From Flavobacteriales bacterium (GTDB lineage Bacteria > Bacteroidota > Bacteroidia > NS11-12g > UBA9320), in NCBI GenBank assembly GCA_020635395.1, contig JACJZV010000002.1, positions 496,001 through 560,000 of the forward strand: a stretch of DNA of 64,000 nt, written 5' to 3'. Both the position numbers and the translations under genes were made by a program. Shown here one piece after another: positions 35,049 through 43,950 of this stretch (its first letter is position 1; each line of letters opens with the position of its first letter). Below the pieces are notes generated by a model. It made no database searches. It worked only from the letters and a program-made list of their open reading frames with translations, and was not told the origin of the DNA.

Positions 35049-36352
35049 TTACTCGATAGTTTATAGTGCAAACTTACATTGAAACCATAATTATACGGCT
35101 TTACTTTTATTGCTGCATCATTTCTTCTAAGAGATGACAGATTTATGTTATAATAAGGTATAGCTCCTAATTCAAAACCAGATTTTAACTGTTTGTATAT
35201 GCCTATGGATGAAGTGAATCCAACCCCATGTCGGTTGTATTTGTCAAACTGCGATTGAAGGTTTTCCAAACTTAGGTAAGTTTCGTCCGCCTTAAAACCT
35301 GACATATTGGTAAGGTACATATACTTCAAACCTGTTTCGGCACGCAGGCTTAATTCTTTGTTATCATTCAACAACACAAAGCCCATTCTTAAAGGCACCT
35401 CTATAAACTTGTAGCTGTTAATACCATTATAACTAATAGTATCAAAGGCATTTGGTGGACGCTCGTTATAGCTTAGTTTTTCAGTGGTCATATCCACTTG
35501 AACAAAGGTCTTGTTTATATAGTTATAGTTTATAGACTCGGTTATTTGATTCAAACCAACACCTGAACTAAGGTAAAATCCTTTCTTGAGCATATAGTTG
35601 GCCTCTGCTTCTACTTGATAGCCAAAACTTTTGCCTTCCATGTTCAGAACGCTTTTATAATCTCGGTTTATCAACCAACTATTTACAGTATTTAAGTTTA
35701 CCAATTTTCCTACTAATGATGGAGAAGCAGTAAGCTCAAACTCCCAAGGACTTGTGTTTGTAGAAAAGTCCGGCCTTCTCCAGCCCTTACGAGGAGAAGA
35801 CTCGGACTCTGAATCTACTGTTTTATTTATAGTAGGTAAGTAATTGAGTGCCACTTTCCCAAATGGCACAATATTTTTATTAATTAAAAAGTATTGTCGA
35901 GGTTGAAGATTGATTGTTTGGTAAGCAAAACGATATGGAGTTGAACCATCAGCAGTGCTTTGGTTTTCCAACTCATCAACTCTTTTAAATTTTGCATTTC
36001 TCTTTTCGGGTTGGTTTGATTCATTTGCCTGATCGTCTGCAGGAACTTCAGTAGGTAATGTATTTTTATTAATTTTTATTTTCTTGTTTGTACTCTTTTC
36101 AGCTATTACATTTTGATTTGTTTCGTGTGTTTTGCCATGATTCATAGATTTAAACACACCATATCCGCCAACTAAAAGTGCAAGACCTGCTGCGGCCCAA
36201 ATCCAAAAAGGAGCGATACGGCGTTTTTTACCATCAACCAAATCAAGTTTTTCTGAAATAGCCGACCAGCTTTCGTCAAAAGACACATCACCCATCAAGC
36301 CTTCTAATTGGCTTTTGAGTAAATCATCAAATATGTCTTTTCTTTCTTCCAA
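35045..36352 (-). CDS. single-pass membrane protein with C-terminal beta-barrel-like domain, sigma-linked
   Basis: A 435-residue protein. The first 45 residues are acidic and cytoplasmic-looking (FDDLLKSQLEGLMGDVSFDESWSAI), like the anti-sigma N-termini found after ECF genes in Bacteroidota. A membrane helix follows (PFWIWAAAGLALLVGGYGV), then a polar linker rich in Asn, Glu and Lys, and about 270 residues with alternating beta strands (YQVEAEANYMLKKGFYLSSGVGLN, FIEVPLRMGFVLL, LSLRAETGLKYMYL, NYGFNVSLHYKLS) like a PorT-type outer-membrane barrel. An inner-membrane helix plus a barrel-like domain in one chain is unusual. It follows the sigma gene by 6 bases and overlaps the T9SS cargo by 4. 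It probably controls the sigma factor. Confidence 0.78.
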   Translation of the reverse strand: MEERKDIFDDLLKSQLEGLMGDVSFDESWSAISEKLDLVDGKKRRIAPFWIWAAAGLALLVGGYGVFKSMNHGKTHETNQNVIAEKSTNKKIKINKNTLPTEVPADDQANESNQPEKRNAKFKRVDELENQSTADGSTPYRFAYQTINLQPRQYFLINKNIVPFGKVALNYLPTINKTVDSESESSPRKGWRRPDFSTNTSPWEFELTASPSLVGKLVNLNTVNSWLINRDYKSVLNMEGKSFGYQVEAEANYMLKKGFYLSSGVGLNQITESINYNYINKTFVQVDMTTEKLSYNERPPNAFDTISYNGINSYKFIEVPLRMGFVLLNDNKELSLRAETGLKYMYLTNMSGFKADETYLSLENLQSQFDKYNRHGVGFTSSIGIYKQLKSGFELGAIPYYNINLSSLRRNDAAIKVKPYNYGFNVSLHYKLSSK

Positions 36353-36358
36353 CTGTCT

Positions 36359-36898
36359 TTATTTCATTCTAATTTTTTCCTTCAAAATAGCTCTTGCTCT
36401 CAACAAGCGGCTTTTCGAATTATTAACTGTCAACCCCAACTGATCTGCTATTTCTTGGTGCGAGTAGCCATCTATGGCATACATATTCAGCACCACTCTA
36501 TATTTGTCAGGAAGTTGTTGAACGTGTTCTAAAATCTGTTCAGAAGTTAAGCCTCCCCATTTTTCCATATCTTCAGAAGAATCTTCGTAAGCCAATTGCT
36601 CGGTTTCTTCAATATCCACATGAGTATATTTTGCTTTACCTCTTGTGATATGATTGATTGCCAAATTGGTAAAAATGCGAGACATCCATGTTTGAAGGCT
36701 ACTGCCAAAGTTAAAGGAGTCGAGTTTTGTAAAAACTTTTACAAATCCCTCCTGCAAAATGTCTTTTGCATCCTCATTGCTTGCCGTGTATCTTAAACAA
36801 ATGCCCATCATTCTCGAAGCGTACTTCTCAAAGAGCATCTTTTGAGCTTCTCTGTTTTTCTCGATGCAAAGCTTTACAAGTTGTTCATCGTTGCTCAA
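36359..36898 (-). CDS. ECF-type RNA polymerase sigma factor
   Basis: A 179-residue two-domain sigma-70 factor. Region 2 is in YASRMMGICLRYTASNEDAKDILQEGFVKVFTKL with LQTWMSRIFTNLAINH. Region 4 is ELPDKYRVVLNMYAIDGYSHQEIADQLGLTVNNSKSRLLRAR, a clear helix-turn-helix. Regions 1 and 3 are absent, as usual in ECF factors. Translation starts at TTG; no in-frame ATG lies between it and the upstream TGA. The gene is first in a three-gene unit with the barrel protein and a T9SS cargo, so it probably drives expression of surface components and is held by the next gene product. Confidence 0.93.
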   Translation of the reverse strand: MSNDEQLVKLCIEKNREAQKMLFEKYASRMMGICLRYTASNEDAKDILQEGFVKVFTKLDSFNFGSSLQTWMSRIFTNLAINHITRGKAKYTHVDIEETEQLAYEDSSEDMEKWGGLTSEQILEHVQQLPDKYRVVLNMYAIDGYSHQEIADQLGLTVNNSKSRLLRARAILKEKIRMK

Positions 36899-37059
36899 AA
36901 TGACTGCTCATTTAGTGTGATAGACACCGATTTAAAAAAAGGTTGCAAATTTTTTAGAATTTTTTCCCGCCTATATTTTGTTGGCATTGAATTAATTGTT
37001 CAAAAATAAAAAAACATCCACATTTAGTAAAAATGAGCTGTCAAAAAAAGTGGGTTGCA

Positions 37060-37067
37060 TATTTTTG
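37060..37067 (+). promoter_or_regulatory. -7 promoter element for the helicase-nuclease gene
   Basis: TATTTTTG matches TAnnTTTG and ends 4 bases before the ATG at 37072. Confidence 0.38.
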
Positions 37068-37071
37068 ACCA

Positions 37072-40000
37072 ATGCAACACCTCGAAAATTTAAATCCAAA
37101 ACAATTAGAAGCAGTAAACGCAATTGATGGCCCAGTAATGGTTGTGGCGGGTCCCGGCACAGGTAAAACCCAAATATTGGCTGCCCGCATTGCCAATATA
37201 CTTCAGCAAACCGACAGCTCCGCTCAAAATATTCTTTGTCTTACCTATACTGATGCCGGAACAATTGCCATGCGTAAAAGGCTGGTTCAACTTATTGGCA
37301 ACGAAGCACATAGAGTTTCTATTCATACATTTCATGGGTTTTGCAACAGAGTTATTCAAGAAAATCCACAACACTTTGATTATAAAAATCTTGACCCTGT
37401 TGGTGATTTGGAGGCAATCGAATTTATTACAGACATTGCCATAAATCTTGATGAAAGCCATCCGCTAAAAAAAATGAAAGGCAATGTGGCCAATTTGGTA
37501 AAATCGCTAAGAGATTTTTTTGACTGGATGAAACGGGAGAATATTTCGGTGGAGAAATTGGAAAAGTTAACAACCGAAAAAAAAGAAGAGATTAGGAACA
37601 GCGAACAATATCGATATAAGAGAAAATCGGGCAACAACATGGCCGGCGATTTAAAGATGAAAGAAATTAATGAAATTGACGACAAACTGGATCAACTAAA
37701 CGCTGCGGGTAGCCTTTATCCGATATATCAAGATATTTTAGAAAAAAATAATCGATACGATTATACCGACATGATTTTATGGGTCATCGACTTGTTTTCT
37801 AAAAACAGTTATGCTCTGGCTCGATATCAAGAACAATTTCATTACATATTGGTGGACGAATATCAAGACACCAGCGGGTCGCAAAATGACCTATTGCATT
37901 TGTTGCTCAACTATTGGGATGCTCCAAACGCTTTTGTGGTTGGCGATGACGACCAAAGCATTTACCGATTTCAGGGTGCCGAGGTAAAAAACATTGTTGA
38001 CTTTGCGGTGCGATACAAAAATGATTTACAATCTGTTGTTCTTACGGAAAACTACCGATCAACACAACATATATTAAATGCGGCCAAGGCTCTTATTGAT
38101 CAAAATGAGGATCGCATTATCCATTATATTGGCAATATCGACAAAAACCTGACGGCTGCTCTTGATGCCGAAAACAAAGGCCAGAAAGTGAAAATTGTTG
38201 AATTTGAAAACGAATATCACGAGGCGTTATGGGTGGCCGAACAAATAAAAAACAAAATAAATGAAGGGTCAAGTCCATCCGATTTTGCAGTTATCTACAA
38301 AAACCACAAGCACGGTGAGGTGCTTGCAAAAATGTTGAAATCCGAAAATATTCCGGTTTTCTTAAAACGCAGCGAGAATGTACTGAAATCTGTATCGGTT
38401 GAAAAACTCGTCAGCATTCTGCGGTTTTTGGCTCAGGAAGTAAAATACCCCTTTTCTGCCGACTTAGAATTTTTTAGAATTTTACACTTTTCACAATTTG
38501 AAATAGAGCCTTTAACACTTGCTCGGTTGTCGTATTATTTGAACAAAAATCAACAACCCTTCAAATCGTGGCGTGACTTTTTAAACCAGATTAACACCAT
38601 TTCCACAGATTTTTTGGGCATTTCACCACAACAAAAAGAAAATGTTTCAAAAGCCTCCAAATTATTGGAATCATACATAAGTATGGCTGCCACCGAGTCA
38701 GTTTTTAGATTGGTAACAACATTGGTGGTTGATTTAAAAATTAGTGACTATGCTATGCATCAAAATCATTTTGTTTTTGAACTTGAAAGCGTTGTTTCGT
38801 TTTTAAATTTTGTAGAAAATGAAGCCAATTTGTCTGATAGTTTCTCAGTGCATCAGCTAATTGAAAAAATAGACTTAATGAACCAACACTACATTTTTAT
38901 GAGCAAAGAAAATGTGGTTTACGATAAATCAGGAGTCAATTTCACTACAGCCCACAGCAGCAAAGGATTAGAATTTAAAACCGTTTTTGTTTTACGCTGC
39001 AACGCTGATGCTTGGGAGAAAGAGCGAGCCAGAAATACGAGTTTTAACCCGTCTGTACTGTTGGCTTCCGACAATAAAATGGCAGAGCTTCAAGAAAAAA
39101 GGAGGCTTTTTTATGTGGCTATGACACGTGCCGAAACTGAGCTTTATCTCACGCATTTTCAAACAGATAAAAAAGGAAAAGAAATTGCAAGAAGTGAATT
39201 TTTAGATGCAGTGGAGCAAGCCACCGCCTCCGTTGTGTGTATAAAACCGGAAATAGATTTTGATATGGCTGCTCAAAAAATAAATGCTGTATTTGCCCAG
39301 CCACAACTTGTCGAAAGGCAGCTGCTGGATGCCCCGTTTTTGGACGAATATCTGCAAAACTACAAACTGAGTGTTAGCCATTTAAACACCTACTTGGAGT
39401 GCCCAACCACGTTCTATTTTCAGAATATTCTGAGAGTTCCTTCGGCAAAAAATGTGTACATGAGTTTTGGTACGGCCATTCACAATTCGCTCGATCAAAT
39501 CATGAAAATTTTCAACCAAAATCAAGAAGAAGCAACCACGAAAAAACTGACAGATTTGTATGAGTTTTACCTTAAAAAAGAACGGGCCGTTTTTTCAGAC
39601 AAGTTGTTTAAAGATTTTTTGAGCTTAGGCAAAAATATTTTGGCCGAGTATCTGCCTTTCAAAATTGAAAATTGGAAAACAATAGAAAAAATAGAAACTG
39701 AAGTTGTTATTGACCGAGTGGAAATAGATGGTGTGCCCATAAAAGGCCAGTTGGATAAAATAGAAATATCTGGCAACACCGCCAACGTGGTGGATTATAA
39801 AACAGGTTCGTTTGACAATGCCAAGAACAAGTTGAAACCACCGGTTTTAGGTGCCGAAGGTGATATCGAAATTGAAAAACAATTTGGAGGTAGTTATTGG
39901 CGACAAATCATGTTTTACTCTCTGCTTTTGGATTATGACAAAACCCGAAACCTAAAAATGATAAGCGGCGAAATGGACTTTGTGGAACCGATTGAAACAG

Positions 40001-40164
40001 GAGAATTTACCACCAGCAAAATAGTTATTACATCTGAAAATCAGTATTTTATGCGAAATGTAATAAAAAACACGTATCAGAATATATTACAGAAAAAGTT
40101 CTCTCCTGGCTGTGGGAAGGAAGATTGCCATTGGTGCAATTTTATTTCAAATCACTATGATTAA
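37072..40164 (+). CDS. UvrD-type helicase with C-terminal PD-(D/E)XK Fe-S nuclease
   Basis: A 1030-residue superfamily 1 helicase fused to a nuclease. Helicase motifs: the Q region LNPKQLEAV, Walker A AGPGTGKT (residues about 27-34), Walker B LVDEYQDTSG, motif III VGDDDQSIYRFQGA, motif IV VLTENYRST, motif V TAHSSKGLEFKTVFV and motif VI RRLFYVAMTRAE. The nuclease has DYKTG (Asp908, Lys910) and four cysteines, Cys777 in YLECPTTFYF and Cys1014, Cys1019, Cys1022 near the end, the pattern of Fe-S clusters in AddB-type nucleases. It likely processes double-strand DNA ends. Unlike AddAB, everything is in one chain. The stop overlaps the convergent neighbour by 4 bases. Confidence 0.92.
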   Translation: MQHLENLNPKQLEAVNAIDGPVMVVAGPGTGKTQILAARIANILQQTDSSAQNILCLTYTDAGTIAMRKRLVQLIGNEAHRVSIHTFHGFCNRVIQENPQHFDYKNLDPVGDLEAIEFITDIAINLDESHPLKKMKGNVANLVKSLRDFFDWMKRENISVEKLEKLTTEKKEEIRNSEQYRYKRKSGNNMAGDLKMKEINEIDDKLDQLNAAGSLYPIYQDILEKNNRYDYTDMILWVIDLFSKNSYALARYQEQFHYILVDEYQDTSGSQNDLLHLLLNYWDAPNAFVVGDDDQSIYRFQGAEVKNIVDFAVRYKNDLQSVVLTENYRSTQHILNAAKALIDQNEDRIIHYIGNIDKNLTAALDAENKGQKVKIVEFENEYHEALWVAEQIKNKINEGSSPSDFAVIYKNHKHGEVLAKMLKSENIPVFLKRSENVLKSVSVEKLVSILRFLAQEVKYPFSADLEFFRILHFSQFEIEPLTLARLSYYLNKNQQPFKSWRDFLNQINTISTDFLGISPQQKENVSKASKLLESYISMAATESVFRLVTTLVVDLKISDYAMHQNHFVFELESVVSFLNFVENEANLSDSFSVHQLIEKIDLMNQHYIFMSKENVVYDKSGVNFTTAHSSKGLEFKTVFVLRCNADAWEKERARNTSFNPSVLLASDNKMAELQEKRRLFYVAMTRAETELYLTHFQTDKKGKEIARSEFLDAVEQATASVVCIKPEIDFDMAAQKINAVFAQPQLVERQLLDAPFLDEYLQNYKLSVSHLNTYLECPTTFYFQNILRVPSAKNVYMSFGTAIHNSLDQIMKIFNQNQEEATTKKLTDLYEFYLKKERAVFSDKLFKDFLSLGKNILAEYLPFKIENWKTIEKIETEVVIDRVEIDGVPIKGQLDKIEISGNTANVVDYKTGSFDNAKNKLKPPVLGAEGDIEIEKQFGGSYWRQIMFYSLLLDYDKTRNLKMISGEMDFVEPIETGEFTTSKIVITSENQYFMRNVIKNTYQNILQKKFSPGCGKEDCHWCNFISNHYD

Positions 40165-40745
40165 TGGTCGTATTTACTCCAATCTATTTTATTCATAAAG
40201 CTCCGCTCCAAAGAAGACCATTGACTCTCCGGTTTCCACATGCCACGGCCATAGGCATAGCGAGCCTTTTTCCAACTGTGATAGGTGTCGTAGTTTTGTT
40301 TAAGATAATAAATGGCAACCACCAAATAGTTATACCTGGTTTTACCTCCGGTTAACCCCAATTTTTTATAAAAATGGTGAAACGTTCGATCAATAACCTG
40401 CAAATCACCATCTTTTATTAAGTAGTCGAAATCATACGGATTAAGCCAACGACTTTCATTCATGCCAATTTCATAGACCAATTTTGGTGGCACGCCCATT
40501 GATGACGCAATAGAGTCGGCAACATCAAAGATAGAGCGAGCAAGTAAAAGATAAGTTGTTGTGTCGTGACATTGGTTTAAACTAATGGAAATAGAATCAT
40601 GTTTTGCACTATCGCACGGACAAGGCACAACTTCTACTTCAAAAGTGGCTCTTCTGCCATCGGGCAAAATGGTGTCTTTTTTTTGTTGAGAAAATGCTGA
40701 AAAGCTTGCAAAAACAAGAAAAAAGGTAACTAAACATTTCGACAT
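40161..40745 (-). CDS. secreted lytic-transglycosylase-like protein
   Basis: A 194-residue exported protein: a signal peptide (LVTFFLVFASFSAFSQ), a short linker with CPCDSAKHDS, then a lysozyme-like domain. The core reads MGVPPKLVYEIGMNESRW (Glu in the catalytic place of SLT enzymes), KDGDLQVIDRTFHHFYKKLG and VVAIYYLKQNYDTYHSWKKARYAYGRG, matching the order of a goose-type transglycosylase SLT domain. Such enzymes cut the murein glycan chain to make 1,6-anhydro ends. It lacks LysM or SPOR binding modules. Family membership is inferred from this motif order. Confidence 0.78.
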   Translation of the reverse strand: MSKCLVTFFLVFASFSAFSQQKKDTILPDGRRATFEVEVVPCPCDSAKHDSISISLNQCHDTTTYLLLARSIFDVADSIASSMGVPPKLVYEIGMNESRWLNPYDFDYLIKDGDLQVIDRTFHHFYKKLGLTGGKTRYNYLVVAIYYLKQNYDTYHSWKKARYAYGRGMWKPESQWSSLERSFMNKIDWSKYDH

Positions 40746-40984
40746 AACGCAAACATACTTATTAAAATCCGAAATGCGGTTTCAATTTTAATGCCAACCT
40801 GCCGAAAGGTTTCTTTTTTTTCTGCAAAAGTCACTTTTAGTGATAAATGGGTGCATCAATTTGTCCATAATTAAATACACAATAATTTACTTAAAATTTC
40901 CATAAATATTTGAATAATAGTAACTTAAATATGATATTTTGTTTTGGGAACAGCTTTCGAAATACAAACTTCAAATTTAAAAAT

Positions 40985-40989
40985 GGAGG
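40985..40989 (+). promoter_or_regulatory. Shine-Dalgarno site deciding the start of the DUF4476 gene
   Basis: GGAGG lies 5 bases before the ATG at 40995. Shine-Dalgarno sites are rare in this genome style, so it is good support for MKTTF rather than an upstream in-frame ATG at 40944. Confidence 0.7.
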
Positions 40990-40994
40990 TTATT

Positions 40995-41756
40995 ATGAAA
41001 ACTACTTTTACTCTTATTATTCTAATGGTGTTTGGATTTATTAGCTCGGCAGAAGCCGCAGCGTCCAAATTGCACCTTGACCTGTTTAACGATGGAAATT
41101 TTGTGGTAGTGGTTGATGGTGTTCGATACACCAATGTTCGAGGCCAGTTTGACATGTACAATTTGCGACCAGGCACTCACAGCATTCGAATTACTGAAAC
41201 ATTCAACAACAATCATGGGCGTGGCCATGGCCATGGACATGGCCATGGTGGACAATCCGGCAGAGAAGTTCTCTATAACGGGTCTATCAACATCCCATTT
41301 AACTCGGCGGTTTTTGCTTATTTGACTAATGATTACAACTTAAGAATTAGTCAAATTCAGCGATTAGACCCACCCCGCAGACAACCCGATGTTCGCACCA
41401 ATCCACGACCATCAACAAGGTATCCGCAGCGAAACGAACCTCAAAGACGTGGCGGGCGTGGTGAAAACCTTTTTGAAACCACAAAATCGCAAATGACAGA
41501 TGCCACTTTTGACGACCGAAAGTTGATTGTTGCAAAACAATTTGCCTCTGGTGGCTCTGCCACCAGCAGCGAAATTGCAGAGCTAATGACCATGATGTCG
41601 TTTGACAAGTCAAAACTTGAATTGGCAAAATATTCCTATAATTTGGTGATTGACCCACAAAACTATTTGTTGGTAAACAGAAGTTTTACATTCAGCAGCA
41701 GCGTAAAAGAACTTGACCAATTCATTGGGTCGTCAGCCAGAAAAACAAAAAGGTAA
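40995..41756 (+). CDS. secreted DUF4476 protein with His/Gly-rich segment
   Basis: A 253-residue exported protein. After the signal peptide (TTFTLIILMVFGFISSAEA) there is a PEGA-like beta domain (LHLDLFNDGNFVVVVDGVRY, YNLRPGTHSIRITE), interrupted by GRGHGHGHGHGG, an eight-residue His-Gly alternation. A Pro/Arg-rich linker leads to a DUF4476 domain (MTDATFDDRKLIVAKQFAS, MTMMSFDKSKLELAKYSY, SSVKELDQFIG). The His run could bind Ni, Zn or Cu ions. DUF4476 is common in secreted Bacteroidota proteins and its role is unknown. A strong hairpin terminator follows. Confidence 0.85.
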   Translation: MKTTFTLIILMVFGFISSAEAAASKLHLDLFNDGNFVVVVDGVRYTNVRGQFDMYNLRPGTHSIRITETFNNNHGRGHGHGHGHGGQSGREVLYNGSINIPFNSAVFAYLTNDYNLRISQIQRLDPPRRQPDVRTNPRPSTRYPQRNEPQRRGGRGENLFETTKSQMTDATFDDRKLIVAKQFASGGSATSSEIAELMTMMSFDKSKLELAKYSYNLVIDPQNYLLVNRSFTFSSSVKELDQFIGSSARKTKR

Positions 41757-41784
41757 CTCTTTTAATACTCTTTACATATAATTG

Positions 41785-41812
41785 AGCCTTCCGCCGCGGC
41801 GGAGGGCTTTTC
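41785..41812 (+). terminator. rho-independent terminator
   Basis: AGCCTTCCGCCG (41785-41796) pairs with CGGCGGAGGGCT (41797-41808) with one G-T wobble, then TTT. The stem is GC-rich in an AT-rich region. Confidence 0.85.
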
Positions 41813-41871
41813 ATTTTATAGCATTTGTACTTTTTTTGTTTCAGGCTTTATGACGTAAAATTGCAGCGTCA

Positions 41872-43950
41872 ATGAAACAGTCGAGAAGCGTATCTATAAA
41901 ACGAAGCCCTGCGGGAGTCGAAATCATAAAAAAGGCATATAAAAGTATGTGTATTAGCCGTGCTATGGCTGCTATATACGATGCCAATCGAAACATCACA
42001 AAATATGTTCATTCAACCAGCAAAGGGCATGAGGCCATTCAATTAGCCACAGCCTATTTATTGCAAAACCACGATTGGGTTGCCCCGTATTATCGCGATG
42101 AATCATTATTGCTTGGTATAGGCATGCAGCCCTACGAACTCATGCTGCAATTGCTAACCAAAGCCGATGATCCATTTTCCGGAGGGCGGTCGTATTATTC
42201 TCACCCATCGTTAAACAGAGAAAATATGCCTAACATTGCCCATCAAAGCAGTGCCACCGGCATGCAAGCCATACCAACAACTGGCATAGCTCATGGTTTA
42301 AAGTATAAAGAACAACAGGGACTTTTGACAGAAAAAGACCCCATAGTGGTTTGCTCAATTGGCGATGGAAGCATGACCGAAGGAGAAGTTAGCGAAGCAC
42401 TTCAAATGGCTGTACTTCATCAGCTACCCATTCTTTACCTTGTGCAAGACAACGACTGGGGAATATCGGCCAGTGGAGATGAAATGCGAGCTATGGACGC
42501 ATTTGACTTTGCCAAAGGCTTTAAAGGATTGAACACTCAGCGAATAGATGGTTCTGATTTTGTGGCTTGCTATGATGGAATGAAAAAAGCCATCAACTGG
42601 GTTAGAGAAAACAGACAACCCATGTTGGTTCATGCCAAAGTTCCATTGCTCGGTCACCATACCAGTGGGGTGAGAAGCGAGTGGTATAGAGATGATTTAG
42701 AGGAAGATACAAAAGATGACCCCTTCCCAAAAATCAAACAGTTTTTGATTTCGCTTGGCGAAAATGAGGCCGAATTAGACACCGTTTTTGAAGAAGCCGA
42801 GCAATTTATTGCCCAAGAATTTGAAAGAGCAGTAAACGCTCCTGAACCTTTGGCCGAAACATTAACGGAGAACATTTTAGCTCCTACCCCTGTTACCGAA
42901 GAAAAAGGCGAAAGAAGCCCGGCGGGAGCCGAAACCATTATCATGGTTGATGCCGCTTTGCACGCTATAGATGAACTTCTGAAAAAACATCCCGAGGCTT
43001 TGCTTTACGGGCAAGATGTTGGTTTTCGTTTGGGTGGTGTGTTTAGAGAAGCAGCTACTTTAGCTCAGAAATACGGAAAAGACCGAGTGTTCAACACGCC
43101 TATTCAAGAGGCATATATTGTTGGCTCCACAGCAGGCTTCAGTGCGGTAGGTTGCAAACCGGTTGTCGAAATTCAATTTGCCGATTACATCTGGCCTGGG
43201 GTCAATCAATTGGTAACCGAATTAAGCAAATCAGGCTATTTGAGCCGCGGAAAATATCATGTGCAAAGTGTTATTAGAATTCCAACGGGAGCCTACGGTG
43301 GTGGAGGCCCATATCATTCGGGAACGGTTGAGAGCAGCATTTTACCCATAAAAGGAATAAAAATAATTTATCCGAGCAATGCTGCCGACATGAAAGGATT
43401 AATGAAAGCCGCTTTTTACGACCCAAATCCGGTGGTTATGTTTGAACACAAAGGCCTTTATTGGAGCAAAGTGCCCGGCACGGAAGAGGCAAAAACTCCT
43501 GAACCAAGTGAAGACTACATCATTCCGCTGGGAAAAGCTAACACCGTGGTGCATGCTTCAGAAGAAGCCATTGAAAATGGCGAATCAATGGTTATCATTA
43601 CCTACGGAATGGGGGTGTATTGGGCAAAAGCCGCAGCAAAAAATTTCAACAATCAATTGGAAATAATTGACCTACGAACATTGAGCCCATGCGATGACGA
43701 AGCCGTTTTTGCAGCCGTTAAAAAACATGGTAAAGCATTGGTTTTGACTGAAGAAACAATAACAAACTCCTTTGCACAAGCATTGGCCGGAAGAATTTCT
43801 AAAGAATGTTTTCAATTTTTAGATGCTCCAGTTCAAACTATGGGAAGTATTGACACTCCTGCTGTTCCGTTAAATATTGGATTAGAAAAAGTGATGTTGC
43901 CCAATGCCGAGAAACTAACGGCTATGGTTAAGGAATTGCTTGAGTGGTAG
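41872..43950 (+). CDS. 2-oxoacid dehydrogenase E1 component, fused alpha and beta
   Basis: A 692-residue thiamine-diphosphate decarboxylase with both E1 chains in one protein. The alpha half has GHEAIQLATAYLL, DWVAPYYRDESLLLGIG and the ThDP/metal motif GDGSMTEGEVSEALQMAV through NDWGISAS. The beta half begins near residue 350 (MVDAALHAIDELLKK) and has EALLYGQDVGFRLGGVFR, TPIQEAYIVGSTAGFSAVG and PYGAYGGGG-like GAYGGGGPYHSGTVESSI. Fused forms are common in Bacteroidota and resemble branched-chain or pyruvate E1. E2 is not adjacent; an E3 (57160) and an E2-like protein (60954) lie elsewhere in the window. A short repeat marks the start of both halves. Confidence 0.92.
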   Translation: MKQSRSVSIKRSPAGVEIIKKAYKSMCISRAMAAIYDANRNITKYVHSTSKGHEAIQLATAYLLQNHDWVAPYYRDESLLLGIGMQPYELMLQLLTKADDPFSGGRSYYSHPSLNRENMPNIAHQSSATGMQAIPTTGIAHGLKYKEQQGLLTEKDPIVVCSIGDGSMTEGEVSEALQMAVLHQLPILYLVQDNDWGISASGDEMRAMDAFDFAKGFKGLNTQRIDGSDFVACYDGMKKAINWVRENRQPMLVHAKVPLLGHHTSGVRSEWYRDDLEEDTKDDPFPKIKQFLISLGENEAELDTVFEEAEQFIAQEFERAVNAPEPLAETLTENILAPTPVTEEKGERSPAGAETIIMVDAALHAIDELLKKHPEALLYGQDVGFRLGGVFREAATLAQKYGKDRVFNTPIQEAYIVGSTAGFSAVGCKPVVEIQFADYIWPGVNQLVTELSKSGYLSRGKYHVQSVIRIPTGAYGGGGPYHSGTVESSILPIKGIKIIYPSNAADMKGLMKAAFYDPNPVVMFEHKGLYWSKVPGTEEAKTPEPSEDYIIPLGKANTVVHASEEAIENGESMVIITYGMGVYWAKAAAKNFNNQLEIIDLRTLSPCDDEAVFAAVKKHGKALVLTEETITNSFAQALAGRISKECFQFLDAPVQTMGSIDTPAVPLNIGLEKVMLPNAEKLTAMVKELLEW
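41902..41927 (+). repeat. short in-frame repeat, copy 1, start of E1 alpha half
   Basis: Encodes RSPAGVEII near residue 11. It matches copy 2 at 42913-42938 in 22 of 26 bases, with a shared core of GAAGCCC, GCGGGAG and CGAAA. Confidence 0.6.
42913..42938 (+). repeat. short in-frame repeat, copy 2, linker before E1 beta half
   Basis: Encodes RSPAGAETI in the alpha-beta linker. It pairs with copy 1 at 41902-41927 with 4 base differences, three of which alter the third or second codon position. Confidence 0.6.

Noticed and set aside
41785..41812. REP element after the DUF4476 gene
   Set aside because: The inverted repeat is followed by T residues and sits right after a gene, as expected of a terminator. 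It does not match the palindrome at 24.7 kb.
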